Shown: one piece after another, positions 1 to 8,160 of the stretch
Layout: every line of letters starts with the position of its first letter
Numbering within the stretch: the stretch's first letter is position 1
Assembly: GCF_000341735.1 (NCBI RefSeq)
Contig: NZ_KB455575.1
Span: 3,744,286 to 3,808,285 of the forward strand
DNA: 64,000 nt
Direction: 5' to 3'
Source: Methylotuvimicrobium buryatense 5G
GTDB taxonomy: Bacteria > Pseudomonadota > Gammaproteobacteria > Methylococcales > Methylomonadaceae
Translations under genes and position numbers: made by a program
The notes under the pieces: generated by a model
Told to the model about the DNA's origin: nothing
What the model saw: the letters and a program-made list of their open reading frames with translations, nothing else
The model's database searches: none

Positions 1-678
1 GTTATGGATGCCCTGGCAAATATTGCCGATAAAACGATCACCGGCGACGCTCTTTTAACACAGCGTAAACTGGCGCACTATCTGGTCGAAGACCGGCAGG
101 CCCATTATGTATTTACCGCCAAAGACAACCAACCCACAGTCGCCCAGGATATTCGCCTGGCCTTTGAAAATCGCCAAGCGCCTGACTATAGCGAGCCCTA
201 CACCTTAACGCATGGTCGTATTGAGTCACGCTCTATTTGGACGTCTACGCTCCTGAACAACTACCTTGATTTCCCTTTCGTCGGGCAAATATTTGCCATA
301 CAACGCCACACCATCGACAAAAAAAGCGGCCAAGAAACCTTTGAGATGGCTTACGGCCTGACCAGTCATTCGCCGATGAGCGCCAACGCTGAACAAGTGC
401 TCAAGTTCAATAGAGATCATTGGGGCGTTGAGAGTCATCATTACCTACTGGATTGGAATTGGAATGAAGATCGTTGCAGGATAAGCAAAGGCCATGGACC
501 TGAAAACATAACCTGTCTGCGCAGATTTGCCGCAGGGTTGATTAAGTCCATGAGTAAAGACAGTGTGGCAGCCACTACCGAAAAGCTGGCGCGTAATGTA
601 CGACGGGTATTCGATTACCTACGCATGACAGAGAATTCGAGAAAGGTTATATTGCGATACCAAAGTCAAGAAGTTTAG
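1..678 (+). CDS. ISAs1-family transposase, C-terminal part
   Basis: This is the C-terminal ~225 residues of a DDE transposase of the ISAs1 (H-repeat associated) type. The reading frame is open to the window edge, so the N-terminus lies outside. Visible family features are the ITGDALLTQ stretch around a catalytic Asp, the YVFTAKDNQ motif, and the terminal NRDHWGVESHHYLLDWNWNEDRCR region that carries the catalytic Glu. The bases just after the stop (about 679-693, ACGGTTTCGCCGTG) resemble the right terminal repeat of ISAs1 elements, so the element probably ends there. Whether it is intact depends on sequence to the left of the window. Confidence 0.88.
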   Translation, partial: VMDALANIADKTITGDALLTQRKLAHYLVEDRQAHYVFTAKDNQPTVAQDIRLAFENRQAPDYSEPYTLTHGRIESRSIWTSTLLNNYLDFPFVGQIFAIQRHTIDKKSGQETFEMAYGLTSHSPMSANAEQVLKFNRDHWGVESHHYLLDWNWNEDRCRISKGHGPENITCLRRFAAGLIKSMSKDSVAATTEKLARNVRRVFDYLRMTENSRKVILRYQSQEV

Positions 679-859
679 AACGGTTTCGCCGTGCTTTCAC
701 CGGCGTGGCCCCTTGTCAGGTAATCAAGCTTAAGAAATTGATCGCAGGCTGAGTTGACTCTATAATCGGCCACGGCCTGTATGACAGACTTCTTTTCATG
801 GACCCTTCGATGATCGAGCGCGAGCTTGTATCGGGTTCGACGCCAACATTGGGGAAGTA

Positions 860-2089
860 ATGACCAAGCGATCAGCCGAAGGGGCCGAAAAAGATAGTCG
901 TAGCGACGTTCTATCGAAACGAAGCAATCAGGACAAACAGATCATGATTGTTTCGCAGAACGATGATCATGCGGCTGAGTTGACCCGGCGGCTCAGACAA
1001 CAAGGCTATGCCGCCTTCAATGTCTCGCCCAATGCCGACTTTCGACCCCTCGCCGGCACCGATCCGCGTTTGATCCTGATCGATTGTCCGGGCTCCTGTC
1101 TGCCGATTCGGGAGTTCTTGCAGCGTCGACGCGACAATATCGACATTCCGGTCGTCTGTCTGCTCAACAAAGCGGTACATCAACAAGTCCATGCCTTCGA
1201 TGCTCCTAATGATTCGGGCTTTTTGGAGCAAGCCGTGCCATTCGAAGTCGTCGAAGACCGTATCAAGCAGGTATTGGCTCTCGAAGACGGCAATCGCTCC
1301 CCGGAATGCGCGAAGCAACCCGATTCCGCGATGGCGCCGCAGGATCGGGTCTGCCCTGTTACGGAAGGGCGTTGCGGTTCAATCGGCCGTATCGACACAA
1401 CAGCGATCGCACAGGCGCCGCAAAACGCCACGGCCCCGGTTTGCACCGTGTTGATCGTTTCAGCGCGGAAAGGCTTCGGCACTCAAATTGCCCAATTATT
1501 TGATCGCGAAGATCGGATCCGAGTGATCGGGCAATTCATCGACGAACTGACCTTCGTGCCGACCTTATTGAGCCTAATCGAGCCGAAGCTATTGCTGCTC
1601 GACCTTACGTCGATCGAAGGAACGCTAGACGACTGGTTGAGAACGATCAGACAAGCGGATCGGGAGCTCAAAATCATGCTATTGACCCATCTCGACGCGC
1701 CGGATTTTTTCAACGAGACGTTGAGTTATGAGGTATTCGGTCGTCTGTCGACGCTCGATTCGACCGATGTATTAAAAAAGGCCATCCTAGCCGTCAGCGA
1801 GGGCGAGCATTGGCTGCCCCGTCAGATGCTGCAAAGAGCGCTGCAGGAATTGACGAAGATTCACGGCGAACAAAAACCGGAAGACTCTTGGCACGATGAT
1901 TGTGCTTCGATGACCGAGCGCGAACAAAACATTGCCCGGCTGGTCGCGGAGGGCCTGACGAACAAGGAGATCGGCAGGCAACTTCAGATCAGCCCGGAAA
2001 CCGTCAAGATGCATCTCAAGCATATCTTCAATAAACTCGGCATTCAACGCCGTAGCCAACTGGCCGCCAAGTCTAATTTCCCGCGCTGA
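860..2089 (+). CDS. LuxR-family regulator with two receiver-like domains
   Basis: 409-aa predicted DNA-binding regulator. Residues about 27-130 and 195-310 each look like a degenerate response-regulator receiver fold (for example IMIVSQNDDHAAELTRRL and CTVLIVSARKGFGTQIAQLF starts, followed by LILIDCPG and LLLLDLTS strands). Residues about 350-405 form a LuxR/NarL helix-turn-helix with the typical MTEREQNIARLVAEGLTNKEI and TVKMHLKHIFNKLGI segments. The tandem receiver layout is unusual for NarL-type proteins, and acidic phosphorylation pockets are not obvious, so it may act without phosphorylation. The start at 860 has a GGGAAG ribosome site. It stands alone; the next gene, a secreted protein, follows after about 180 bp and may be a target, but that is a guess. 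Confidence 0.8.
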   Translation: MTKRSAEGAEKDSRSDVLSKRSNQDKQIMIVSQNDDHAAELTRRLRQQGYAAFNVSPNADFRPLAGTDPRLILIDCPGSCLPIREFLQRRRDNIDIPVVCLLNKAVHQQVHAFDAPNDSGFLEQAVPFEVVEDRIKQVLALEDGNRSPECAKQPDSAMAPQDRVCPVTEGRCGSIGRIDTTAIAQAPQNATAPVCTVLIVSARKGFGTQIAQLFDREDRIRVIGQFIDELTFVPTLLSLIEPKLLLLDLTSIEGTLDDWLRTIRQADRELKIMLLTHLDAPDFFNETLSYEVFGRLSTLDSTDVLKKAILAVSEGEHWLPRQMLQRALQELTKIHGEQKPEDSWHDDCASMTEREQNIARLVAEGLTNKEIGRQLQISPETVKMHLKHIFNKLGIQRRSQLAAKSNFPR

Positions 2090-2268
2090 CGTTGCCGAGT
2101 CGCGACACGTGCATCAAGCTACCCATTCGGGTAATGTGAACTTCGTCACATTTATGGAACACTGCCCCTGCAGTTTTTGAAAGTTTCTGGAAATAACGCG
2201 ATCGAGCGGAATTGCTCGATCGCACTAATCAACGAAAGGAATTCGAATTAAACCTAAGGGGGTTTATC

Positions 2269-3105
2269 ATGAAAACGTTACAACACAACAAAATCGCGAT
2301 CGCATTGTTCGCGTCGGCGTTGACGCTCGGCATTGGCGGCGCAGCGTTCGCAGAAGAAATTACGGTTGTCGAAAATCCGGTTGTCTATCACAGCGACAAC
2401 TGGCAATCCGGGAATGCAGGAGCCGAATGCAAGCAAATCGGAGATTATGTTTACTCATATAAATGGAATGAAGAAGAAGCTGGTAATTGTCCAACTTTTA
2501 CTTTTGTTAAGCCGGATGGAACCACTGAATGCGAAGGCGCGCCGAACGGCAGCGAAACCGCCAATTTTTACGATTTGGACGGTAATCTCGTGCACAGCAA
2601 CACGATCACGATTTCAGACAGCAATGGCCAAATCTTCGACTGGAGTTCGTCGCCAAATGGCATCGGCGCGGTGATCGTCAAAGCGGGAACGGGTGCGAAC
2701 GTCTGGTTCTACGATCCGCAAGCGATGTCCGATACCAGGCTTTATGGGTATGGAAATAAAGACATCAGCCATGTCACGTTCTGCTGGAATCCGGATGATG
2801 CTCAAGACGATGGACAATGGTGCTCGCCCGGCTACTGGCGGCAAGAACACCACTATGACTCTTGGGCAGTGACCGGCTACGCCCCATCTGATCTTTTCTC
2901 TGTCGCTTTGGGTTACTATCCAAAATTGAGCAAACTAGGAGTCAGGGACGGGGCCACAGCTAATCCTACTTTGGGACAAGTGTTGAATGCTCCGCAATAC
3001 TATGGCGGCGATGCCTTCAACGCGGTCGGTGATTTACTGAGTGGAGCCCACCCGGATGTCAATTTCAGTGGCGAACGTGTCGAAGATAGCTGCCCATTGG
3101 ATTGA
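2269..3105 (+). CDS. secreted protein with CSPGYWR motif
   Basis: 278-aa protein with a clear Sec signal peptide (MKTLQHNKIA then a hydrophobic stretch ending GGAAFA-EE). I chose the ATG at 2269 because AAGGGGG lies just upstream and the signal peptide starts there; a longer frame back to 2212 has no such support. The mature part begins with a beta-rich region containing four spaced Cys. It ends with a CSPGYWRQEHHYDSW module followed by a TLGQVLNAPQYYGGDAFNAVGDLLSGAHPDVNFS stretch. This C-terminal module recurs in exported proteins of many bacteria and has no assigned function that I know of. A strong terminator follows. Confidence 0.75.
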   Translation: MKTLQHNKIAIALFASALTLGIGGAAFAEEITVVENPVVYHSDNWQSGNAGAECKQIGDYVYSYKWNEEEAGNCPTFTFVKPDGTTECEGAPNGSETANFYDLDGNLVHSNTITISDSNGQIFDWSSSPNGIGAVIVKAGTGANVWFYDPQAMSDTRLYGYGNKDISHVTFCWNPDDAQDDGQWCSPGYWRQEHHYDSWAVTGYAPSDLFSVALGYYPKLSKLGVRDGATANPTLGQVLNAPQYYGGDAFNAVGDLLSGAHPDVNFSGERVEDSCPLD

Positions 3106-3152
3106 CAAACAAACTTGACGAAAAATAATTACCAGGGATAAGTAAAAATACA

Positions 3153-3190
3153 GCCGGGGTCTCGGTCGACGACCGAACCCCGGTTTTTTC
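3153..3190 (+). terminator. rho-independent terminator
   Basis: CCGGGGT...ACCCCGG with an inner CGGTCG-ACGACCG pairing, followed by TTTTTTC. It ends the transcript of the secreted protein at 2269-3105. The convergent gene begins about 25 bp further on. Confidence 0.9.
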
Positions 3191-3213
3191 ATGCCTATCG
3201 TTCTGTGGCCGGT

Positions 3214-4221
3214 TTACTTCTTGCCTCTTCCATTGTTGCCGCCACCACCGCTTTTCGTGCTGCCGGCCGCATCGCTGGCGCCGGCTGAATAACTATAGAC
3301 GGTGCCCGAAGTCGTGTTGCTGTCGGTAAATCCGGTGTTGGTCACGTTCGCGATTATCGCGCCGTCGCGGTACACGGTATAGCCCGCGAGGCCCGACAGC
3401 GCGTCGGTCGAAGCCTGCCAGGACAGATTGACGCGGCCTTGTTTATCGACCGATGCGGTCAAGCCCGCAGGCACGTTCGGCGGCGTGCCGTCGACGATCA
3501 CAGTCGCGCTGCCGGTCGTGTGGGCGAGATTCGGATCGTCGGCATTCAATGCGGTCACGATCACATCGACCGGATAGCTGCCCTCGAGCGCGCCGCCGGC
3601 ATCGGCCTGCAGCGTCGCATTGCCGGTTTGTCCGGCATTTAGTATTTGTTCAGCCGGTGTCACGCTGCCCGGCAAGTAGCCTTCATAGTCGATGGCATAG
3701 CTGCCCGAGCCGCAGCTCGTGCTGTCCTGATTCGTCACCGAAACCGAAAAGTTGACCGATTGACCGGAGCGCAAGGCCAGGGCTACCGGAGCGACCGAAA
3801 CTTGCGGCGCGGTCGCTGCGCAGCCGAAGCTGACCTGCACCGTTGCAGTGTTGCCGTTGCGGGCGATCTGCTGCACGGTTATGCCGTTCACGTCGTCGTT
3901 GAACACGCCGCCATCGCTCAGGGTTTGCAGATGTGTCGTGGCCGCATAGCCGCTGCCTCGATAGCGGTGAATGTTGATGCCGCGCGTGAAGTTTGTCGAC
4001 AGCTGCCCGTAATCACCAATGGCCTGACGGTAAGACAAATAATAAAAATCCTTGTTGTTCGGTTTTGATATTTTCAACATGGTTGGAACGCCGGATGTCC
4101 ATGGGGCGTTACCGATCGCGGCGATCTCATGAGTGCCGCTGCTTATCACGGTCGTGACCGCGCTGGGAACGCTCGTATACCAGCTCATCTGGTCGATATG
4201 AGCGGCGTTGAACAGATACCC
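3214..4221 (-). pseudogene. 5'-truncated FN3-domain exported protein
   Basis: Reading on the minus strand, the frame has a convincing protein from about 4221 (GYLFNAAHIDQMSWYTS) to the stop at 3214. The region YYLSYRQAIGDYGQL...INIHRYRGSG resembles the C-terminal portion of secreted M11-like zinc peptidases. A bacterial immunoglobulin-like segment (PVALALRSGQSVNFSVSVTNQDSTSCG) follows, then a fibronectin type III domain (PPNVPAGLTASVDKQGRVNLSWQAS) and a Gly/Lys-rich tail. Upstream of 4221 the frame hits a stop and turns into repeat DNA (4223-4800). The signal peptide and catalytic domain are therefore missing, and I read this as a decayed gene truncated at the repeat boundary. An internal ATG at 4188 could still allow translation. 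Confidence 0.7.
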
Positions 4222-4308
4222 GCTACTGCATCGTCTAAGCGCCTACTGTTCTGTTGGTGCCCAGCTACACGACATAAAAGGCGTTCGTTCCTCACCTAGC
4301 TTTAGGTG

Positions 4309-4792
4309 CACTGCCATTAAGGTAAGCGGCTACTCACTTAACGCGGGACAGTTTAAGGTTAATCCGTTCGTGGTGAGCCTGTCGAACCATGGGCGGATTA
4401 ACCGTCCACCCTTCGACAGGCTCAGGGCGAACGGTTAATCCTTAGTGCTTTTGTCCCGCCTTAAGCATAAGTATCTACACATCTTTATCATTTAAAATCA
4501 TGCTGTTATAAAGTTTCTTCTGGTTTATTATGAAGATAGGGACTAAAAATTGAGGTTTTTAATCTACTTTTTTATCCTAGATCACAGAAGAATTAACTTA
4601 ACTAATTGTTTTATAAAGCTGAAAACTTGTGTAGATACCTATGCGCCTTAAGTGGGAAGCCAGTTAAGCCATCATAGAATTAAGTAATGCTTGTATCCAG
4701 GATCTACTTTGCCTCAAAAGCTTGCCATCCATGGCGCTGGATTCCGCCAGTCCATGGCGGAATGACGGGCTTCCCTTAACTTAATGGCAGTG
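4309..4792. repeat. IS4-like MITE, composite copy with 11-bp TSD
   Basis: Non-coding element with ends CACTGCCATTAAGGTAAG and CTTAACTTAATGGCAGTG. It is flanked by a perfect direct repeat AGCTTTAGGTG (4298-4308 and 4793-4803). The 484-bp interior holds further insertions, including a GCGGGACAGTTTAAGG-bounded block and the AT-rich element at 4471-4638. Shorter copies lie at 16519-16660, 47759-47892 and 53131-53264. Confidence 0.8.
4471..4638. repeat. AT-rich TIR element nested in the 4309-4792 repeat
   Basis: 168-bp AT-rich segment bounded by perfect 11-bp inverted ends GTATCTACACA and TGTGTAGATAC. Partly matching flanks (GCCTTAAGCATA on the left, CTATGCGCCTTAAG on the right) suggest insertion or a palindromic target. 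It contains no ORF. Confidence 0.55.
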
Positions 4793-4880
4793 AGCTTTAG
4801 GTGAGGAAGCATAGAATATCTACAGGGACGTATTCACGGATTTCCCGGAGTCGATGTTTGAGCGAAGGGATATATTTTTG

Positions 4881-4909
4881 TTGACATATAAATGAGAATC
4901 ATTATTATT
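4881..4909 (+). promoter_or_regulatory. Fur-box promoter
   Basis: TTGACA (4881-4886) and TATTAT (4903-4908) are spaced by 16 bp. A Fur-like operator (core AATGAGAATCATTATT, 4888-4906, matching 14 of 19 positions of the classical Fur consensus) overlaps the spacer and -10. Iron-loaded Fur would block polymerase here. It reads toward the candidate small RNA and the haem uptake genes. Confidence 0.85.
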
Positions 4910-4913
4910 AGCG

Positions 4914-5007
4914 CTACGATAGATATTTGACCTCTCCTGACTATCGTTTGGCGCACGATGCTTGTCTCTCTTAAACATATCGCACACTGCGTGCGCCAAT
5001 TTTTTTT
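4914..5007 (+). ncRNA. candidate Fur-repressed small RNA or attenuated leader
   Basis: A transcript from the Fur-box promoter would start near 4914 and meet an intrinsic terminator at 4948-5007. The terminator is TTGGCGCAC...GTGCGCCAA followed by eight T. An upstream hairpin pairs ACGATAG (about 4915) with CTATCGT and exposes a C/U-rich loop containing CCTCTCCT, which is complementary to Shine-Dalgarno sequences. Length (~95 nt), Fur control, a C-rich loop and a terminator fit an iron-responsive sRNA of the RyhB/PrrF kind. It could instead be an attenuator of the haem genes, since the next start codon is only about 20 nt after the U-run. No homology claim is made. Confidence 0.55.
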
Positions 5008-5028
5008 GCTTACTCGAATGAGGATGTC

Positions 5029-5307
5029 ATGTTGGAAAATCAATCGGAAACATCGGCTCTGCATGAAATTACACATCTTCATGCGAGCACGTTAATGCTA
5101 ATCACCCAATTCAGTAACGGACATCATTGCCCGAAACTGGCGCACATGATCGTCAATCAACTACGCCGACTCATTACCGAGTCCGAGCTGGAACAACTGC
5201 CCACGGGCCAACAAATGTATCGGCAATTACTCAATCATTGGCAACAAGTGACGCAGACATTGCTGGAAAAGCGGCAACAAAACCGCAAGCGCACTCAATT
5301 ACACTGA
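5029..5307 (+). CDS. 92-aa protein of the haem locus, function unknown
   Basis: Small soluble, mostly helical protein, rich in Gln, Leu and His, with a GAGGA ribosome site just before ATG 5029. It lies between the Fur-controlled promoter/terminator and the TonB receptor, so it is probably iron-regulated. I do not recognise the family. A second protein of exactly the same length (10497-10775) precedes the haem-degrading factor. Both share a loose core of the form V-x-x-(L/I)-x-x-L-I, then P, then L-x-x-x-W, so they may be distant paralogues. Confidence 0.6.
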   Translation: MLENQSETSALHEITHLHASTLMLITQFSNGHHCPKLAHMIVNQLRRLITESELEQLPTGQQMYRQLLNHWQQVTQTLLEKRQQNRKRTQLH

Positions 5308-5346
5308 GTTTGTTCAGGATGAAACCTAAAAAATTCACTCGCCAAC

Positions 5347-7731
5347 ATGTTAAACGCCTTTTCGTTTATTCGGCTATGTCCTGCGCCGCTAAACTGCAAA
5401 TATTCGAAAACCGCATGCGCTTGCTTTTGCGTACTATTGGCGAATGCGCCGGCGATTGCCGATGAGAAGGCCGCGATGAAAGATACGGTGGAGCTCGATA
5501 CGATGATTGTCGAAGGCACTTCAAGCGCTCGTCCGTTGGATGAAGAGCCGGGTACCGCTTCGGTAATCGACGCCGAAACGATCGAACGGCGAATGGTCCG
5601 TAGCATCAAAGATCTGATCCGTTACGAGCCGGGCGTCAACGTCGGCAACGATCCGCAGCGTTTCGGCGCGACCGGCTTTACGATTCGCGGTCTCGGCGGC
5701 AACCGCGTGTTGATGCAAGTCGACGGCGTCCGTTTGCCGGACGCTTTTTCGATCGGCTCGTTCGCATCGGCGACGCGAAACATGGTCGATATGGATGCGC
5801 TGAAATCGGTCGAAATTATCCGAGGAGCAGGGGCTGCCCAATACGGCGGCGATGCGCTGGGCGGCACGGTCGGCTTTGTCACCAAAGATCCGCGCGATTA
5901 CCTCGACACATTCGGCAACGATTATTATGCCGACGCCAAGCTCGGCTACAACTCGACCGACCGCAGCTTCTTGAAAACCGCAACCTTAGCCGGCGAATCG
6001 ATGGGTTTCGAGAGTTTGCTGTTGTTAACGCATTCCGAAAGCCGAGAAACCGACACGAAAGGCGACAACAAAGAGCTGAATCCAAGACGGACCGCGCCAA
6101 GCCCGCAAGACAACGAAGTCTACAACGGACTCGGCAAGCTGCTCTACCGCTTCGACGAGGACAACGTACTGCGCTTGACCGGCGAGTGGATGCACAGCGA
6201 GTCCGAGCTCGACGCTTATCATGCCAGAGATCCATTGGGCATCGGTTTTCCGCCGAACACGAAAATCTTCAGCCTGATCACCGATGACAGACAAACGCGT
6301 TGGCGGATCTCATTGGATCATACGCTCGACCGTCTCGGTTTTGCGGTATTCGATAGCGCATTCTGGCGCGTATACCGGCAAAAAACTGCGGCGACACAAG
6401 AGACTTGGCAAGATCGCGACAATCCGCTGAATAAACGCCATTTAATCCACCGTATTTTCAGCTTCGATAACGACGATATCGGCGGAGAAATTCGCTTCGA
6501 CAAACATTTCTCGACCGGTATTTTCGATCATGCACTGCAATACGGCGGTCAAATCAGCATGAACACGATTACGCAAAAGCGGGACGGCACAATAACCTAT
6601 ATCAGCGGTAGACCGCCGTTCATTCAACCGGGTACCGTTTCGAAAACCGTCGCGCCCGACACGTTTCCGGTGCGCGATTTTCCTGAAAGTATCGTGACGA
6701 AGGCGGGAGCTTATCTTCAAGACAGCATCACGTTTCTCGATCGGCGCGTAGAGTTGATTCCCGGCGTACGCATTGAGCTCTACTCTTTAAAGCCGCAAAA
6801 AGACTCGCTATACGATGCGACGTCGAAGGTGCAGCCGACTGAACTCGACGAGTACAAGATTCTGCCTAAGTTGGGCGCGTTATTTCATATCACCGATGAA
6901 TTAACGATTCACGGGCAATATGCGGAAGGGTTCCGAGGCCCGAATTTTGGCGAAAGCAACGCCGGTTTCGTCAACGATCAATTCGGTTATCAAACAATCC
7001 CGAACTTCAATCTGACACCCGAAACCAGCACCGGATTCGAGATCGGTTTGCGCGGCAAAGGTGCGGCCGGAACGTTCGATCTGACTTTTTTTCGCAACGA
7101 TTACAAGAATTTTTTATTTTTGGACACGGTTTGCGTGCCTTCGGCCGAGACCGGATTCTGTTTGGCCTACGGCGATACGCCAAGATTGACATTTCAGCAA
7201 ATCAATAACCCTGACGATATTCGGATTCAGGGCGTCGAATTCAAAAGCCAACTTTACTTGGATTGGTTTCATGAAACTTTGGAAGGAGCGAGTTTAATAG
7301 CCAGCGGATCGTATGCAGAGGGCGTCAATCTCGAAACCGGTTCCTTGAACGACGTGTCCTTACGCGGCATCAGCCCCGCCAAAGGCGTGATCGGTCTGCG
7401 CTACGAAGAACCTTCGGGAATCTGGGGTTCTGAATTGATATTAACCTTGGTCGACGCCAAGCGTCCGAAGACCGCGCCGGACGATGCGCAATTCCTGCCC
7501 CGAGGATACGGCGTCGTCGACTTTAACGGCTACTATCGTTTCAACGATCATGTTTCGGTTAACGTCGGCGTGTTCAATTTGTTCGACAAAACCTATATCG
7601 ACTGGGAAGACATCAATACGCGGGCCGGCGACCCGCATGCAACCTTCGGAGCCTACGCGAACGCCGATTTCTGGAAGCGTTATTCGCGACCGGGGCGCAA
7701 CGTCGGCGCGACGTTGAAAATAGCATTTTGA
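5347..7731 (+). CDS. TonB-dependent haem/haemoglobin receptor
   Basis: 794-aa outer-membrane receptor of the haemoglobin/transferrin/lactoferrin receptor family. A signal-like segment (TACACFCVLLANAPAIA) is followed by a TonB-box region (DTVELDTMIVEGT), then the plug domain (residues ~60-180, with TGFTIRGLGGNRVLMQVDGVRLPD and VEIIRGAGAAQYGGDALGGTVGFVTKDP). A 22-strand-type barrel follows, ending in the aromatic KRYSRPGRNVGATLKIAF. The FRGPNFGESN and NFNLTPETSTGFE segments correspond to the FRAP and NPNL boxes of haem receptors, but no His lies between them here. It follows the Fur promoter and the 92-aa gene, and a small gene follows 3 bp after the stop. Substrate is inferred from family and neighbours. 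Confidence 0.88.
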   Translation: MLNAFSFIRLCPAPLNCKYSKTACACFCVLLANAPAIADEKAAMKDTVELDTMIVEGTSSARPLDEEPGTASVIDAETIERRMVRSIKDLIRYEPGVNVGNDPQRFGATGFTIRGLGGNRVLMQVDGVRLPDAFSIGSFASATRNMVDMDALKSVEIIRGAGAAQYGGDALGGTVGFVTKDPRDYLDTFGNDYYADAKLGYNSTDRSFLKTATLAGESMGFESLLLLTHSESRETDTKGDNKELNPRRTAPSPQDNEVYNGLGKLLYRFDEDNVLRLTGEWMHSESELDAYHARDPLGIGFPPNTKIFSLITDDRQTRWRISLDHTLDRLGFAVFDSAFWRVYRQKTAATQETWQDRDNPLNKRHLIHRIFSFDNDDIGGEIRFDKHFSTGIFDHALQYGGQISMNTITQKRDGTITYISGRPPFIQPGTVSKTVAPDTFPVRDFPESIVTKAGAYLQDSITFLDRRVELIPGVRIELYSLKPQKDSLYDATSKVQPTELDEYKILPKLGALFHITDELTIHGQYAEGFRGPNFGESNAGFVNDQFGYQTIPNFNLTPETSTGFEIGLRGKGAAGTFDLTFFRNDYKNFLFLDTVCVPSAETGFCLAYGDTPRLTFQQINNPDDIRIQGVEFKSQLYLDWFHETLEGASLIASGSYAEGVNLETGSLNDVSLRGISPAKGVIGLRYEEPSGIWGSELILTLVDAKRPKTAPDDAQFLPRGYGVVDFNGYYRFNDHVSVNVGVFNLFDKTYIDWEDINTRAGDPHATFGAYANADFWKRYSRPGRNVGATLKIAF

Positions 7732-7734
7732 GAT

Positions 7735-7992
7735 ATGGCGATGCAGTCAAGCTACCAAGACATTAAACAAAAATTGTCGTCGCTATTCGACGAATTATTC
7801 ACGCATGAAGGCTATGCCGATATGCGCATCGAGATGCGCATTCTCAAACGAGGACAAAAAGAGGTGATTCTGCATTGCGGCAAACAATACCGTTATGTTG
7901 TCGATTTTCGGCCCGGTGATGACTCGCTAAATGCCGGCAAGGAAACCGGCAGTCATGCACTCGAATCCATCCGGTGCGAATCGAGGCGCTAA
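7735..7992 (+). CDS. 85-aa protein following the haem receptor, unknown
   Basis: Starts 3 bp after the receptor stop (ATG 7735, or 7741 in the same frame), so it is surely co-transcribed. The sequence begins with a helical part (YQDIKQKLSSLFDELFTHEGY). A basic beta-hairpin-like part follows (DMRIEMRILKRGQKEVILHCGKQYRYVVDF), with a polar tail. It has no signal peptide or membrane segment. I do not recognise it. Its position implies a cytosolic accessory role in haem uptake. Confidence 0.6.
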   Translation: MAMQSSYQDIKQKLSSLFDELFTHEGYADMRIEMRILKRGQKEVILHCGKQYRYVVDFRPGDDSLNAGKETGSHALESIRCESRR

Positions 7993-8160
7993 CAAATTCT
8001 TTTCAATGGCGTCTTGCCGCCGCGCCTCCCATGTCTTCGATAGAGTTGCGGATTGACTGTTCGGGATCGAATCAAAGCGGCTTTAAAAATTTGTACCGAC
8101 TCGCCCTGCGTCTTTGAGGTTAAGAAAAGGGTTTTTAACTTTCATTTACGAGGATAAAGA

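Noticed and set aside
2156-2175. Sigma-54 promoter (TGGAAC...CTGCA) before the secreted protein gene
   Set aside because: The GG and GC elements are two bases too far apart.
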